A DNA stretch of 64,000 nt from Agrobacterium larrymoorei. GTDB taxonomy: Bacteria; Pseudomonadota; Alphaproteobacteria; Rhizobiales; Rhizobiaceae. The number at the start of each line of letters is the position of its first letter. Position 1 is the stretch's first letter. The DNA lies in assembly GCF_005145045.1 (NCBI RefSeq), contig NZ_CP039691.1, forward strand, positions 2,368,001-2,432,000. The letters are read 5' to 3'. Both the position numbers and the translations under genes were made by a program. A model generated the notes under the pieces. That model had not been told where the DNA came from. It was given only the letters and a program-made list of their open reading frames with translations, and searched no databases. Shown here in pieces: positions 17,760-26,578 of this stretch.

Positions 17760-20465
17760 TTAGATCGCGACGACCTTCCTGACGGGCGCCGCATCATATT
17801 TATCGGCCATGGAAAGCGTGGCTTGTGCCGCCGCAAGCCGCGCAATTGGCACGCGGAAGGGTGAACAGGAAACGTAATCCAGCCCTGCATCCTCGCAGAA
17901 ATGGATGGATGCCGGATCGCCACCATGCTCGCCGCAGATACCGAGTTTGAGTTCGGGCCGCGTCTGGCGTCCGCGATCTGCCGCAATGCGGATCAACTCC
18001 CCTACCCCGTCGAAATCCAGCGAAACGAAGGGATCACGCTCGATGATGCCCTTGCGCTGATAGGTGTTGATGAAGCGTGCGGCATCGTCACGCGAGATGC
18101 CGAAGGTCGTCTGCGTCAAGTCATTGGTGCCGAAAGAGAAGAACTCCGCCGCTTCTGCAATGACATGGGCGCGAAGGGCGGCACGCGGCAATTCGATCAT
18201 GGTGCCGGAGAGATATTCCAGCGTCATGCCCGTTTCGGTGGCAACCTCAGCCGCGACGCGATCGATAACGGCGCGAACATAATCCAGCTCGGAGCGCAGG
18301 CCGACCAGCGGCACCATGATTTCCGGCACCACCGGCGCCCCGGTTCTGCGCGCCGCTTCAACCGCCGCCTCGAATATCGCGCGCGCCTGCATTTCGGCGA
18401 TCTCGGGATAGGAGATGGCAAGACGGCAGCCGCGATGGCCAAGCATGGGGTTGAATTCATGCAGCGCATCCAGCCGCTGGCGGAATAGGGTCTGCGGCAT
18501 GCCCATGGCGGCTGCCACTTCGACGATTTCACCATCCGTCTTCGGAAGGAACTCGTGCAAAGGCGGATCGAGAAGGCGGATAGTGACCGGCAGACCATGC
18601 ATGATGGAGAAGAGTTCGGTGAAATCTTCCCGCTGCATGGGCAACAGCTGATCCAGCGCGTGACGCCTGCCGGCTTCGTCTTCGGCAAGGATCATTTCGC
18701 GCATCACCTGAATGCGCTCGCCTTCAAAGAACATATGCTCCGTGCGGCAAAGGCCAATGCCTTCCGCGCCGAAGGCACGGGCGGCGCGGGCATCGGCAGG
18801 CGTATCGGCATTGGTGCGCACGGTCATGCGGCGCGCGCCATCTGCCCATTCCATCAGCTTGCCGAAATCGCCGGACAATTCCGGCTGCGTCATCGGCACC
18901 TCGCCCTTCAGCACGCGACCGGAAGAGCCATCGATGGTGATGACATCACCCTTCTTCAACATGCAGCCCATGCCGATCAGCACGCCGTTGCGCAGATCCA
19001 CACGCATGGAACCTGCACCGGCCACGCATGGAATGCCCATGCCGCGTGCGACGACCGCCGCATGGCTGGTCATGCCGCCGCGCGTGGTCAAAATGCCTTC
19101 GGCGGCGTGCATGCCGTGAATATCCTCAGGGCTCGTTTCCATACGCACCAGAATGACGCGTCTGCCTTCGGCCTCGGCAGCCACTGCTTCATCCGACGTA
19201 AAAACGATTTCGCCAGACGCCGCACCTGGCGAGGCAGGCAGGCCGGAACCGATAATTGGGCGCTCGATGGAGGGATCGATTGTCGGATGCAAAAGCTGAT
19301 CGAGTGAGGACGGCTCTATCCGGCAGATTGCCTCATCGGCGGAGATCAGTCCTTCCTCGACCATATCGACGGCAATCTTCATTGCCGCGCGTGTCGTGCG
19401 CTTGCCGCACCGGGTCTGAAGCATCCACAGCGTGCCGCGCTCTATGGTGAACTCCATGTCCTGCATGTCGCGGTAGTGCGTTTCCAACCGCTGGCAGATG
19501 GCCATAAACTCGTGAAAAGCCTCCGGCATCAGCTTTTCCATCGAGGGCTTTTCGGAGCCGGAGGCGATGCGTGCCGCCTCGGTGATGGATTGCGGCGTGC
19601 GAATGCCCGCGACCACATCTTCGCCTTGCGCATTGACGAGAAACTCGCCGTAAAGCTCCTTCTCACCCGTGGAAGGATTGCGCGTGAAGGCAACGCCCGT
19701 TGCCGAGGATGAGCCAAGATTGCCGAAAACCATGGCCTGAACGTTGACCGCCGTTCCCCAGTCCCCCGGAATATTATGGAGATGCCGATAGGTAACCGCG
19801 CGCGTATTCATCCAGCTGGAAAAAACGGCCCCGATGGCGCCCCAGAGCTGGACCTGCGTATCCTGCGGAAAAGGCTCGTCCAGCTCTTCTTCCACCATCT
19901 GCTTGTAAAGCGAAACGACGTGCTTCCACTCATCGGCGGTAAGCTCGGTATCGTATTCGTGGCCGAGGCGACCCTTTTCATCCTCGAGAATTTCCTCGAA
20001 GACTTCGTGATCCAGCCCCATGACGACATCGGCATACATCTGGATGAAACGGCGGTAACTATCCCATGCAAAGCGGGCATCGCCGGAATCCTCGCACAGC
20101 GCCTGCACTGTCTCGTCATTGAGGCCGAGATTAAGAACCGTATCCATCATGCCCGGCATGGAGGCGCGGGCACCGGAGCGGATGGAGAGAAGCAGCGGCT
20201 GTGGACCGGCACCGAATTTGCGCCCCGTCATGGCCTCCATACCGGCAACGCCGCTGGAAACCTGCAGTTTCAGGTCTTCCGGCAGGTGCCGCCCACCCTG
20301 ATGATAACGGGCGCAGGCTTCGCTGATGATGGTAAAACCGGGAGGAACGGGCAGGCCGAGGCTCGCCATTTCGGCAAGGTGTGCCCCCTTGCCTCCCAAT
20401 ATGGCGACGTCGCTCGCGCGGCCTTCGGCAGCACCGTTGCCAAAGGTATAGACCCATTTCTTCAT
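17760..20465 (-). CDS. ppdK: Pyruvate, phosphate dikinase
   Basis: 901 residues, full length for PPDK. It reversibly converts pyruvate, ATP and phosphate into PEP, AMP and pyrophosphate. The N-terminal ATP-grasp nucleotide domain starts ILGGKGAHLAEMASLG. The central phosphohistidine domain has GGMTSHAAVVARG with catalytic His468. The C-terminal PEP/pyruvate barrel shows FGTNDLTQTTFG and ends with the CGEHGGDP motif. In rhizobia this enzyme can serve gluconeogenic growth. Monocistronic, tail to tail with the lipoprotein gene. Confidence 0.96.
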   Translation of the reverse strand: MKKWVYTFGNGAAEGRASDVAILGGKGAHLAEMASLGLPVPPGFTIISEACARYHQGGRHLPEDLKLQVSSGVAGMEAMTGRKFGAGPQPLLLSIRSGARASMPGMMDTVLNLGLNDETVQALCEDSGDARFAWDSYRRFIQMYADVVMGLDHEVFEEILEDEKGRLGHEYDTELTADEWKHVVSLYKQMVEEELDEPFPQDTQVQLWGAIGAVFSSWMNTRAVTYRHLHNIPGDWGTAVNVQAMVFGNLGSSSATGVAFTRNPSTGEKELYGEFLVNAQGEDVVAGIRTPQSITEAARIASGSEKPSMEKLMPEAFHEFMAICQRLETHYRDMQDMEFTIERGTLWMLQTRCGKRTTRAAMKIAVDMVEEGLISADEAICRIEPSSLDQLLHPTIDPSIERPIIGSGLPASPGAASGEIVFTSDEAVAAEAEGRRVILVRMETSPEDIHGMHAAEGILTTRGGMTSHAAVVARGMGIPCVAGAGSMRVDLRNGVLIGMGCMLKKGDVITIDGSSGRVLKGEVPMTQPELSGDFGKLMEWADGARRMTVRTNADTPADARAARAFGAEGIGLCRTEHMFFEGERIQVMREMILAEDEAGRRHALDQLLPMQREDFTELFSIMHGLPVTIRLLDPPLHEFLPKTDGEIVEVAAAMGMPQTLFRQRLDALHEFNPMLGHRGCRLAISYPEIAEMQARAIFEAAVEAARRTGAPVVPEIMVPLVGLRSELDYVRAVIDRVAAEVATETGMTLEYLSGTMIELPRAALRAHVIAEAAEFFSFGTNDLTQTTFGISRDDAARFINTYQRKGIIERDPFVSLDFDGVGELIRIAADRGRQTRPELKLGICGEHGGDPASIHFCEDAGLDYVSCSPFRVPIARLAAAQATLSMADKYDAAPVRKVVAI

Positions 20466-20701
20466 TATACGCTCTCCACCCAGAAGCGTTCTTGTTTTTC
20501 AAACCTTTACAGTATTGTCACAGTGTTGGGAACGCCAGATGTGCCAAGTTTACATCGCAGTGCAGCATAATTACGGCGCAACGCGCGACAAGGCGCAAAA
20601 ACCAGCTTGAAAACAGGCGACGAAGTGACGCATTCGTGAGATGCGTTCCGCAAAATCCGGGCGTAAAGACAGGCGATTGTCTGATTTGGATGTACTTTAA
20701 A

Positions 20702-21673
20702 ATGAAGCTCACACGCCGCAATATCCTCAAACTTACCGGTCTTTCCTGCGCCTCGGCTGCCGTTGCCGGCGCGGTTCGGGCAGAGGGCGCGGGGGCACCC
20801 ATGAGTACGCCACCCCTGCCCTTCGCATTGACGACCCCCATGCATGTCGATCAGGCTGCACTTCGCGTGCGGGATCTGGCGTCGATGACGGCTTATTACA
20901 CCAAGGTTCTCGGCCTGAAGGAGATCGGCAGAGAAAACGGCAAGGTGATTTTGGGCGCAGGCAACGCACCGCTCCTGACCCTGGAGCATATGCCTTCCGC
21001 CGATTTCGAAAGCCAGACGGCGGCAGGCCTTTTCCACATCGCCTACCTCATGCCGATCCGCAAGGATCTGGCCCGCTGGCTGGTCCATGCCGCCATGAAC
21101 CAGGTGCCCTTCACCGGCTTTGCCGACCATAATGTCAGTGAGGCAATCTATCTGAACGACCCGGAAGGCAACGGCATCGAAGTCTATAGCGACCGACCGA
21201 AGGATAGCTGGCTGTGGCTGGGCAACAGCGTGACCATGGGCACCGAGCAGCTGGATATCGACAATCTGGTTTCGCTGACCGACACCAGCCGGGACAACTA
21301 TATGGTGGCACCCAGCACTCTCAGGATCGGCCACATGCATCTTCGCGTAGGCGATGTGGCAGAAGGGCGCAAATTCTACGAAACGACGATTGGCATGCAG
21401 TTGACGCGCGGCGAACGCGCGGATGCCGCCTTCCTCTCATCCGGCCGCTACCACCACCATGTGGCACTGAACACATGGAACAGCCGAGGCGCCGGAAAGA
21501 GAGACACAAGCCAAACCGGCCTCGACTGGTTTTCCCTGACGGTGAGCGACAAGGCAGAACTAAAGCGACAGCAAGAACGCCTCGGCGCGGGTGGGTACGC
21601 CGTTTCGCCCGTCAGCGGAGGGATAGAGGCTGTCGATCCATGGGGCACGAAGCTGCGTTTGATTGGGGCTTAG
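20702..21673 (+). CDS. Tat-exported VOC (glyoxalase/ring-cleavage dioxygenase-like) protein
   Basis: 323 residues. It begins MKLTRRNILKLTGLSC, a twin-arginine signal with a short hydrophobic core ending near residue 31. Two VOC modules follow: the first from DQAALRVRDLASMTAYYTKVLGLKE, the second from LRIGHMHLRVGDVAEGRKFYETTIG, with a His in each and a Glu near each end (NGIEVYSD, GIEAVDPWG). The layout is that of CatE-like extradiol dioxygenases, but export by Tat is unusual for that group. ATG 20690, four codons upstream, is an alternative. The substrate is unknown. The TAG stop runs into tagagcgttt, like the repeat arms at 17283. Confidence 0.8.
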   Translation: MKLTRRNILKLTGLSCASAAVAGAVRAEGAGAPMSTPPLPFALTTPMHVDQAALRVRDLASMTAYYTKVLGLKEIGRENGKVILGAGNAPLLTLEHMPSADFESQTAAGLFHIAYLMPIRKDLARWLVHAAMNQVPFTGFADHNVSEAIYLNDPEGNGIEVYSDRPKDSWLWLGNSVTMGTEQLDIDNLVSLTDTSRDNYMVAPSTLRIGHMHLRVGDVAEGRKFYETTIGMQLTRGERADAAFLSSGRYHHHVALNTWNSRGAGKRDTSQTGLDWFSLTVSDKAELKRQQERLGAGGYAVSPVSGGIEAVDPWGTKLRLIGA

Positions 21674-21744
21674 AGCGTTTAAGTTGGCAGGCTTTGGCTA
21701 CGACGGTCGATTTTGTCTGTGCTTCAGTTTCTACCACCATCGTT

Positions 21745-22176
21745 CTACGAAATTGGTAGCAAACCGCCTTCGACGGGAGACGCCTTTACAATGGAGGTGT
21801 TTGTCGTTGCATGTTGCGCCACTTTCGAAAGAACGCCGTCTAATTCATCAATAGACCGCAAATACAGGCGGCATATGAACGCATCCTGACCGGTCACCTT
21901 GTCGCACTGCGTTATTTCCTTGATATTACAGATCAAATCCTCGACCTTCTTGAGCGCACCAGGCAAGGGGCTTATTCGGACTATAGCCGTGATGGGATAA
22001 CCCAGAACTTTCGGATTCGTAGCTATTGTGAAGCGAATAGCGTCGGTCTCACAGAGCCGTTTGATGCGTTCCGCCACGCTTGGCTGAGAAAGCCCGACAA
22101 GCTCGCTCAGGGCTTTGACAGTGATACGCCCATCACTGTGCAGTGCTTTGATGATCTTTTGATCGATGCCGTCCAT
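21745..22176 (-). CDS. Lrp/AsnC-family transcriptional regulator
   Basis: 143 residues, typical of the family. The N-terminal helix-turn-helix (ITVKALSELVGLSQPSVAERIKRL) starts near residue 18. The C-terminal RAM ligand-binding domain contains ECDKVTG-like text (TQCDKVTGQDAFICRLYL). Such regulators respond to amino acids. It is divergent from the exporter/oxygenase pair across 130 bases, which strongly suggests that it controls them. TAAGGCG precedes the ATG. Confidence 0.92.
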   Translation of the reverse strand: MDGIDQKIIKALHSDGRITVKALSELVGLSQPSVAERIKRLCETDAIRFTIATNPKVLGYPITAIVRISPLPGALKKVEDLICNIKEITQCDKVTGQDAFICRLYLRSIDELDGVLSKVAQHATTNTSIVKASPVEGGLLPIS

Positions 22177-22306
22177 CGCCTTACCAAATAAAGATAAATC
22201 GTGAATTGGATATTTTTATAACGCATTTAAGCAAGCGTGCCTCATAAAAAATATACACAACTAAAAAGACACTCCGTATTTTTACAGAAAATCACGGTGT
22301 GGAAAA
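22177..22306. promoter_or_regulatory. Divergent promoter region of the Lrp/exporter module
   Basis: 130 strongly AT-rich bases separate the lrp-like gene from the exporter gene. Several A/T runs are present, as is usual at Lrp-family sites, but no single clear operator could be defined by eye. Confidence 0.5.
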
Positions 22307-23212
22307 ATGATCGATAAAGGCACTTTCGAAATGATTGCCGCGATGGCGATCTGCGGAACAATCGGAATAACCGTACTCGCGTCCGGCCAAACAGAGCTGG
22401 ATCTGATATTTTATCGCTGTCTGTTCGGCGCAATATTCCTCGCAGGCATCGTCATTCCTCGTAAGTACATCCAGTCATACTTGAACACCAAAACGGCTAT
22501 ATGGGCTGCACTTGGTGGATTGGCCTTGCTGGCCAATTGGTATTTCCTTTTTTCAGCCTATCGAAATACGTCTGTCGGCGTTGCTACTACCGTTTACAAC
22601 ACTCAGCCACTCATGATGATCCTGTTCGGTGTCGTTCTTTTCGGCGAAAAGATCACGTCAAATACATTGGGCTGGATGGCAATTTCCATTTCTGGCTTGG
22701 CGCTCATCTCCAAAATCTTTGTAGACGGCGAGATCGTTGCGTCGGGCTCTTATCTTTGGGGGATATGTGAAGCACTTCTTGCCGCTCTTCTTTATGCGGT
22801 GGCCGCGATCATAGCGCGCAAGCTGAAGTCAACTCCTCCAGCGCTGATAGCACTTATACAATTCCTGATAGGTGCCATAATGCTCGCACCGTTCGCGAAC
22901 CTGTCCATACTCACCCGTCCTGAAATGGATATTCCCACTCTGGCAACGCTCATGCTGGGCATTGTCCATACGGGCCTTATGTATGTGCTTCTTTACGGCG
23001 CAATCCAGAAAATCGAGGCTTGGCGCGTTGCCTCCATCTCTTTCCTCTATCCGGCCATTGCACTCGTGCTCGACGCCATCATGCTCGGCGTACAGCTCGA
23101 TCACACACAATGGGCTGGCGTCGCACTTATTCTTATTGGCGCAGCAGGGATCAATCTCAAATGGCGATTGCCAATACCTAATGCTATATTCATTGGAGTA
23201 AATAAAAAATGA
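22307..23212 (+). CDS. EamA/DMT-family exporter
   Basis: 301 residues with about ten hydrophobic helices arranged as two EamA repeats, as in RhtA-like amino-acid and metabolite exporters. The first repeat starts near IAAMAICGTIGITVL and the second near YLWGICEALLAALLYAVAA. Basic loops such as IARKLKS lie between helices. Its stop overlaps the start of the oxygenase gene by four bases (ATGA), so the two are translationally coupled and the exporter may remove the hydroxylated product. The base composition is lower in GC than the neighbouring housekeeping genes. Confidence 0.88.
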   Translation: MIDKGTFEMIAAMAICGTIGITVLASGQTELDLIFYRCLFGAIFLAGIVIPRKYIQSYLNTKTAIWAALGGLALLANWYFLFSAYRNTSVGVATTVYNTQPLMMILFGVVLFGEKITSNTLGWMAISISGLALISKIFVDGEIVASGSYLWGICEALLAALLYAVAAIIARKLKSTPPALIALIQFLIGAIMLAPFANLSILTRPEMDIPTLATLMLGIVHTGLMYVLLYGAIQKIEAWRVASISFLYPAIALVLDAIMLGVQLDHTQWAGVALILIGAAGINLKWRLPIPNAIFIGVNKK

Positions 23213-24012
23213 TACGTTCTAAGGAAATTCATTACGATTGCAATCAACCGCATCATTTTGCGGAAGCAATCGGACAAATTATTAATGACGAACTGGATGT
23301 TCTTTGGCTTCGGGGATTCGTCCCGGTAGAGAAATGTGACTTAGTGGCACGTAACTTTTACGGTTCTGAAGCGGCGAAGCCACGAGCAGATAATGTGCCT
23401 GGGATTATGATAGGAGAATCTCATTATTTCAAAGATCCTGAGTATTACTACCAGCGGTGCCAAGACACTTTGGAAGACGTCGAAAATCTTTTCCACGGAC
23501 AGCGGAGCCCAGTGAGACAATTTTACAGCCATATCGCCGAAGGCCTCAATATAGAGGTAAGACCTGCTACGTATAAAAGCAAAGAAGCTCTTCATACTCG
23601 TGCAATCGAGTGGCAAGACAAAGCGGACGGCGACTTCCTCCTCCAACCTCACGACGACGTGTCTCAAGTATTTTGTGAGCGAAACCAAGACTGGGAAATA
23701 ACCGAAATCAAAACGCTTGTGGCCATTAATTACTACGCCAAATGCGAAGCTGGTCAGGGCATTCTAAGAGTTTTCGATCTAAAGCACTCATCGGATGTTG
23801 CTGAAGAGATTGGACTAGAATGCAAAGGTTATCCCTATCCACCCCATCTGCTAGAAAACGCACAAGTTCTAGACGTTCCAGTCAAAACCGGTGATATAGT
23901 AGTGATAAACGGGGCTCTCATCCACGGTGTTCTAAAAAGCAAGAGCGGTCGTATCGTTCTTAATTCTTTCCTTGGAGATTTAGACGCAAAAGAATTCATT
24001 TATTGGACGTAA
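23209..24012 (+). CDS. 2-oxoglutarate/Fe(II)-dependent oxygenase, probable amino-acid hydroxylase
   Basis: 267 residues. An iron-binding facial triad can be proposed: His148-Asp-Asp150 (QPHDDVSQ) and His239 (ALIHGV), with Arg248 (SGRIVLNSF) as 2-oxoglutarate ligand. The spacing fits the 2OG-Fe(II) superfamily. The substrate is not determinable. Linkage to an Lrp regulator and a metabolite exporter suggests a free amino acid. GC is low: 23 of 60 bases in 23221-23280, against 39 of 60 in part of cysN. That suggests transfer from elsewhere. It ends 74 bases before a strong bidirectional hairpin. Confidence 0.78.
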   Translation: MIRSKEIHYDCNQPHHFAEAIGQIINDELDVLWLRGFVPVEKCDLVARNFYGSEAAKPRADNVPGIMIGESHYFKDPEYYYQRCQDTLEDVENLFHGQRSPVRQFYSHIAEGLNIEVRPATYKSKEALHTRAIEWQDKADGDFLLQPHDDVSQVFCERNQDWEITEIKTLVAINYYAKCEAGQGILRVFDLKHSSDVAEEIGLECKGYPYPPHLLENAQVLDVPVKTGDIVVINGALIHGVLKSKSGRIVLNSFLGDLDAKEFIYWT

Positions 24013-24086
24013 GGCATACTAAATTATCGTAGACGCGGCTGTTCCCGATAACAAGAAGCAGTTTCGCTAGATAATAGAAGGCTATA

Positions 24087-24125
24087 AAATTACTGCGCCC
24101 GCGCTTCGCGCGGGCGCAGTAATTT
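24087..24125. terminator. Long bidirectional terminator
   Basis: A perfect 18-bp stem (aaattactgcgcccgcgc and its complement) with a 3-base loop ttc; the ends are A/T-rich, so T-runs form on both strands. It sits between the oxygenase gene and the convergent chemoreceptor gene and serves both. Confidence 0.93.
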
Positions 24126-24140
24126 AAAACTTACAAACTA

Positions 24141-26054
24141 TCAAAACTCTTCCCAATCCTGCTTCACCGCTGCATTGCCGTTGAAGGCGGAGGCGATTTT
24201 GCGGCCAAGTGCGCGGGCTGGTGATGGGGCCGGGCGTTCGGCCTGCGTTGCTGCGCGAACCGGTGCTTCGTAGGAACCGGCAAGCTTGAACTGACCGAGC
24301 AACTGGTTGAGAGACGCCGCTTCCCGCGCAAGGCTGTGGCTGGCGGCGGTCGATTCTTCCACCATCGCCGCGTTCTTCTGCGTGTCCTGATCCATCTGGT
24401 TTACAGCCGTGTTGATCTGCTGAAGACCGGAAGACTGTTCCTGTGCCGATTCCACGATGGCCATGACGTGCCGGTTGATCTCCTGCACTTCCGCCACGAT
24501 GGTTTCCAGCGCACGACCGGTTTCACCGACGAGTTCGACGCCCTGCTGAACCTGCGTGTTTGAGGTGGTGATCAGCGCCTTGATGTCCTTGGCGGCATTG
24601 GCCGAACGCTGGGCAAGCTCACGCACTTCCTGAGCCACCACCGCAAAGCCCTTGCCCGCCTCACCCGCACGCGCGGCTTCGACACCGGCATTGAGCGCCA
24701 GAAGGTTGGTCTGGAAGGCGATCTCATCGATAACGCTGATGATGTTGGAGATTTCAGACGAGGACTTTTCGATCTGCTCCATGGCAACGACGGCCTTGCG
24801 AACGACATTGCCCGACTGCTCGGCACCTGTGCGGGCACGGGCAACGAGGTGGCCTGCCTCCTGCGCACGCTTGGTCGAATCCTTCACCGTGGTCGTGATC
24901 TCTTCCAGAGCCGCGGCTGTCTCTTCGACAGAGGCTGCCTGCTGTTCGGTACGCTTTGCCAGATCGTCTGCGGCAGCACGGATTTCATTGGCACCGGCAT
25001 CGATACCGCGGGCATTTTCGGCCACGCGGGAAAGAGCCGACTGAAGCTTTTCGGCGGAAGCGTTGAAGTTGTTACGCACGACATCGAGATGGTCTACGAA
25101 GGGCTGGCCGATGCGGTAGGACACATCGCCTTCCGACAGGCGCGACAGGCCGTTTGCCAGATTATCGACGGCAAACTGCGTATCGGCTGCTTCGCGTGCC
25201 TTCTGCTCTTCGCGCGCAATCCGCTCCTTCTCAGACAGGCTGCGATTGGCATCGGCTTCCTGTTCAAGACGGGCGCGCTCGATGGCGTTGTTGCGGAAAA
25301 CGGAGACGGCGGCGGACATTGCGCCGATTTCGTCTTTCCTTTCACCATGCGGCACTTCGGCAGACGTATCGTTGGCGGCGAGCCTATTCATGGACGTCGT
25401 GATTTCGTCTATGGGGCGGGCGATTTTTCGGAAGCTGAAGACGGCAGCCAGCGTGCCGATGACGCTGACGATGGCGACAAGCAGAATGGTGGCATTGAGT
25501 GAGAACTGCGCGATGCCTGTGGCTTCTTCCAGCGCGCTTTCTCCGCCGGATTTATTCAGCGCAGTCATTTCAGAGAAACGTGCGACAGCTTCGGTGCCGC
25601 GTGCGGTGAGTTCGGTGATCGTGGCTTTCGCCTCATCATCCTGACCGGCTTTCTTTTGCTGGATCAGCTTGGCTCCTGCTTTCTCATACTCGCCGATAGC
25701 AGCTTCCGTTTCACGCGCTTTCGCCTTCATGGCCTCGGTAGTCAAGCTGGCGATATATGCGTTGAACGCACGCTCCCGCGCATCGCTTGCCTTGCGAAGA
25801 TTGGCCTCTGTCTCGGCAATTTCCGTTGCATTTCGAGCACCGAGCATAAAGGCGTATTGACGGCGGACATCGCCGAGCAGGCGATCCAGATCAGCCATTT
25901 GCGCAGAGCGCGACAGGCGAAATCCCATGCTCGCCAATTCTGTCTGAAGCTGGTTGACCGAATAAATGGAAAACGCGCCTTGCGCTGCGCCAAGGAAAAC
26001 GACGACTGCGAACATGAATGGCAAAAGCGTTTTAATGCGGAAATTGTTGAGCAC
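24141..26054 (-). CDS. Methyl-accepting chemotaxis protein
   Basis: 637 residues. TM1 is near residues 10-32, then a periplasmic helical-bundle sensor of about 150 residues, TM2 near 187-207, a HAMP domain beginning KIARPIDEITTSMNRLA, a second HAMP-like segment around ANGLSRLSEGDVSYRI, and the cytoplasmic signalling hairpin with tip DEIAFQTNLLALNAGVEAAR. The C-terminus ends in DWEEF, matching the pentapeptide that tethers CheR/CheB in some receptors. The ligand is unknown. A 524-base gap separates it from smc, so it probably has its own promoter. Confidence 0.95.
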   Translation of the reverse strand: MLNNFRIKTLLPFMFAVVVFLGAAQGAFSIYSVNQLQTELASMGFRLSRSAQMADLDRLLGDVRRQYAFMLGARNATEIAETEANLRKASDARERAFNAYIASLTTEAMKAKARETEAAIGEYEKAGAKLIQQKKAGQDDEAKATITELTARGTEAVARFSEMTALNKSGGESALEEATGIAQFSLNATILLVAIVSVIGTLAAVFSFRKIARPIDEITTSMNRLAANDTSAEVPHGERKDEIGAMSAAVSVFRNNAIERARLEQEADANRSLSEKERIAREEQKAREAADTQFAVDNLANGLSRLSEGDVSYRIGQPFVDHLDVVRNNFNASAEKLQSALSRVAENARGIDAGANEIRAAADDLAKRTEQQAASVEETAAALEEITTTVKDSTKRAQEAGHLVARARTGAEQSGNVVRKAVVAMEQIEKSSSEISNIISVIDEIAFQTNLLALNAGVEAARAGEAGKGFAVVAQEVRELAQRSANAAKDIKALITTSNTQVQQGVELVGETGRALETIVAEVQEINRHVMAIVESAQEQSSGLQQINTAVNQMDQDTQKNAAMVEESTAASHSLAREAASLNQLLGQFKLAGSYEAPVRAATQAERPAPSPARALGRKIASAFNGNAAVKQDWEEF

Positions 26055-26578
26055 GAGATAACCCTCTGGTTTTAATGCGCCATTCCTCCCAAGGACGCAT
26101 GTTGAACTTATGTGGCGTAGAAGAATCTTCGATCAGGCATAGCTGTGCGGGCTTGTTTGATCTTGCCGCGCACCGGACGCCTGAACTTTGAGCTGACGAA
26201 TTTTGGATGTTGATGAATACGAAAACCGAACAAGCGCGATTGTCGTAATGTGCCAGAGCTTGAAACCCCTCGAATAAACGCTTCAGACAATCCGGCTGAA
26301 CACATTATGGCGCCGACAGGGGTCGGCGACTGGCATCGTGCCACCAGAAATGGAATGACTTCTTCATGAAGCGGATATCAATCGGACGTTAGCGTGAACT
26401 CATTTCCGCAAGGTTAATCGAGCCGATGATCAGGCGATAAGGCAATATATTCAATATTCTAAAATTCAAATATGATGGCTGGATAGCGACGCTCCGGCTT
26501 TCCGCACAAGAATTTATGCATGAATGCATTGCAATTTACGCTCGTATTCCATGCGAAACGACCTTCCCGATCAAACGG
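26055..26578. other. Intergenic region upstream of the chemoreceptor gene
   Basis: 524 bases with no gene I can support. It should contain the chemoreceptor promoter (leftward, near 26055-26200) and the end of the smc transcript. A short frame at 26108-26344 on the minus strand shows no family features. Inverted runs such as atgcatgaatgcat near 26517 are AT-rich and of uncertain meaning. Confidence 0.4.

Noticed and set aside
26108..26344. 78-codon minus-strand frame upstream of the chemoreceptor
   Set aside because: No recognisable domain, odd composition and no convincing ribosome site; probably the promoter region.
26280..26345. Sigma-54 type promoter near tggcacgatgcca
   Set aside because: The TGGCAC part is present on the minus strand, but the second element (TTGC at the right distance) is missing.
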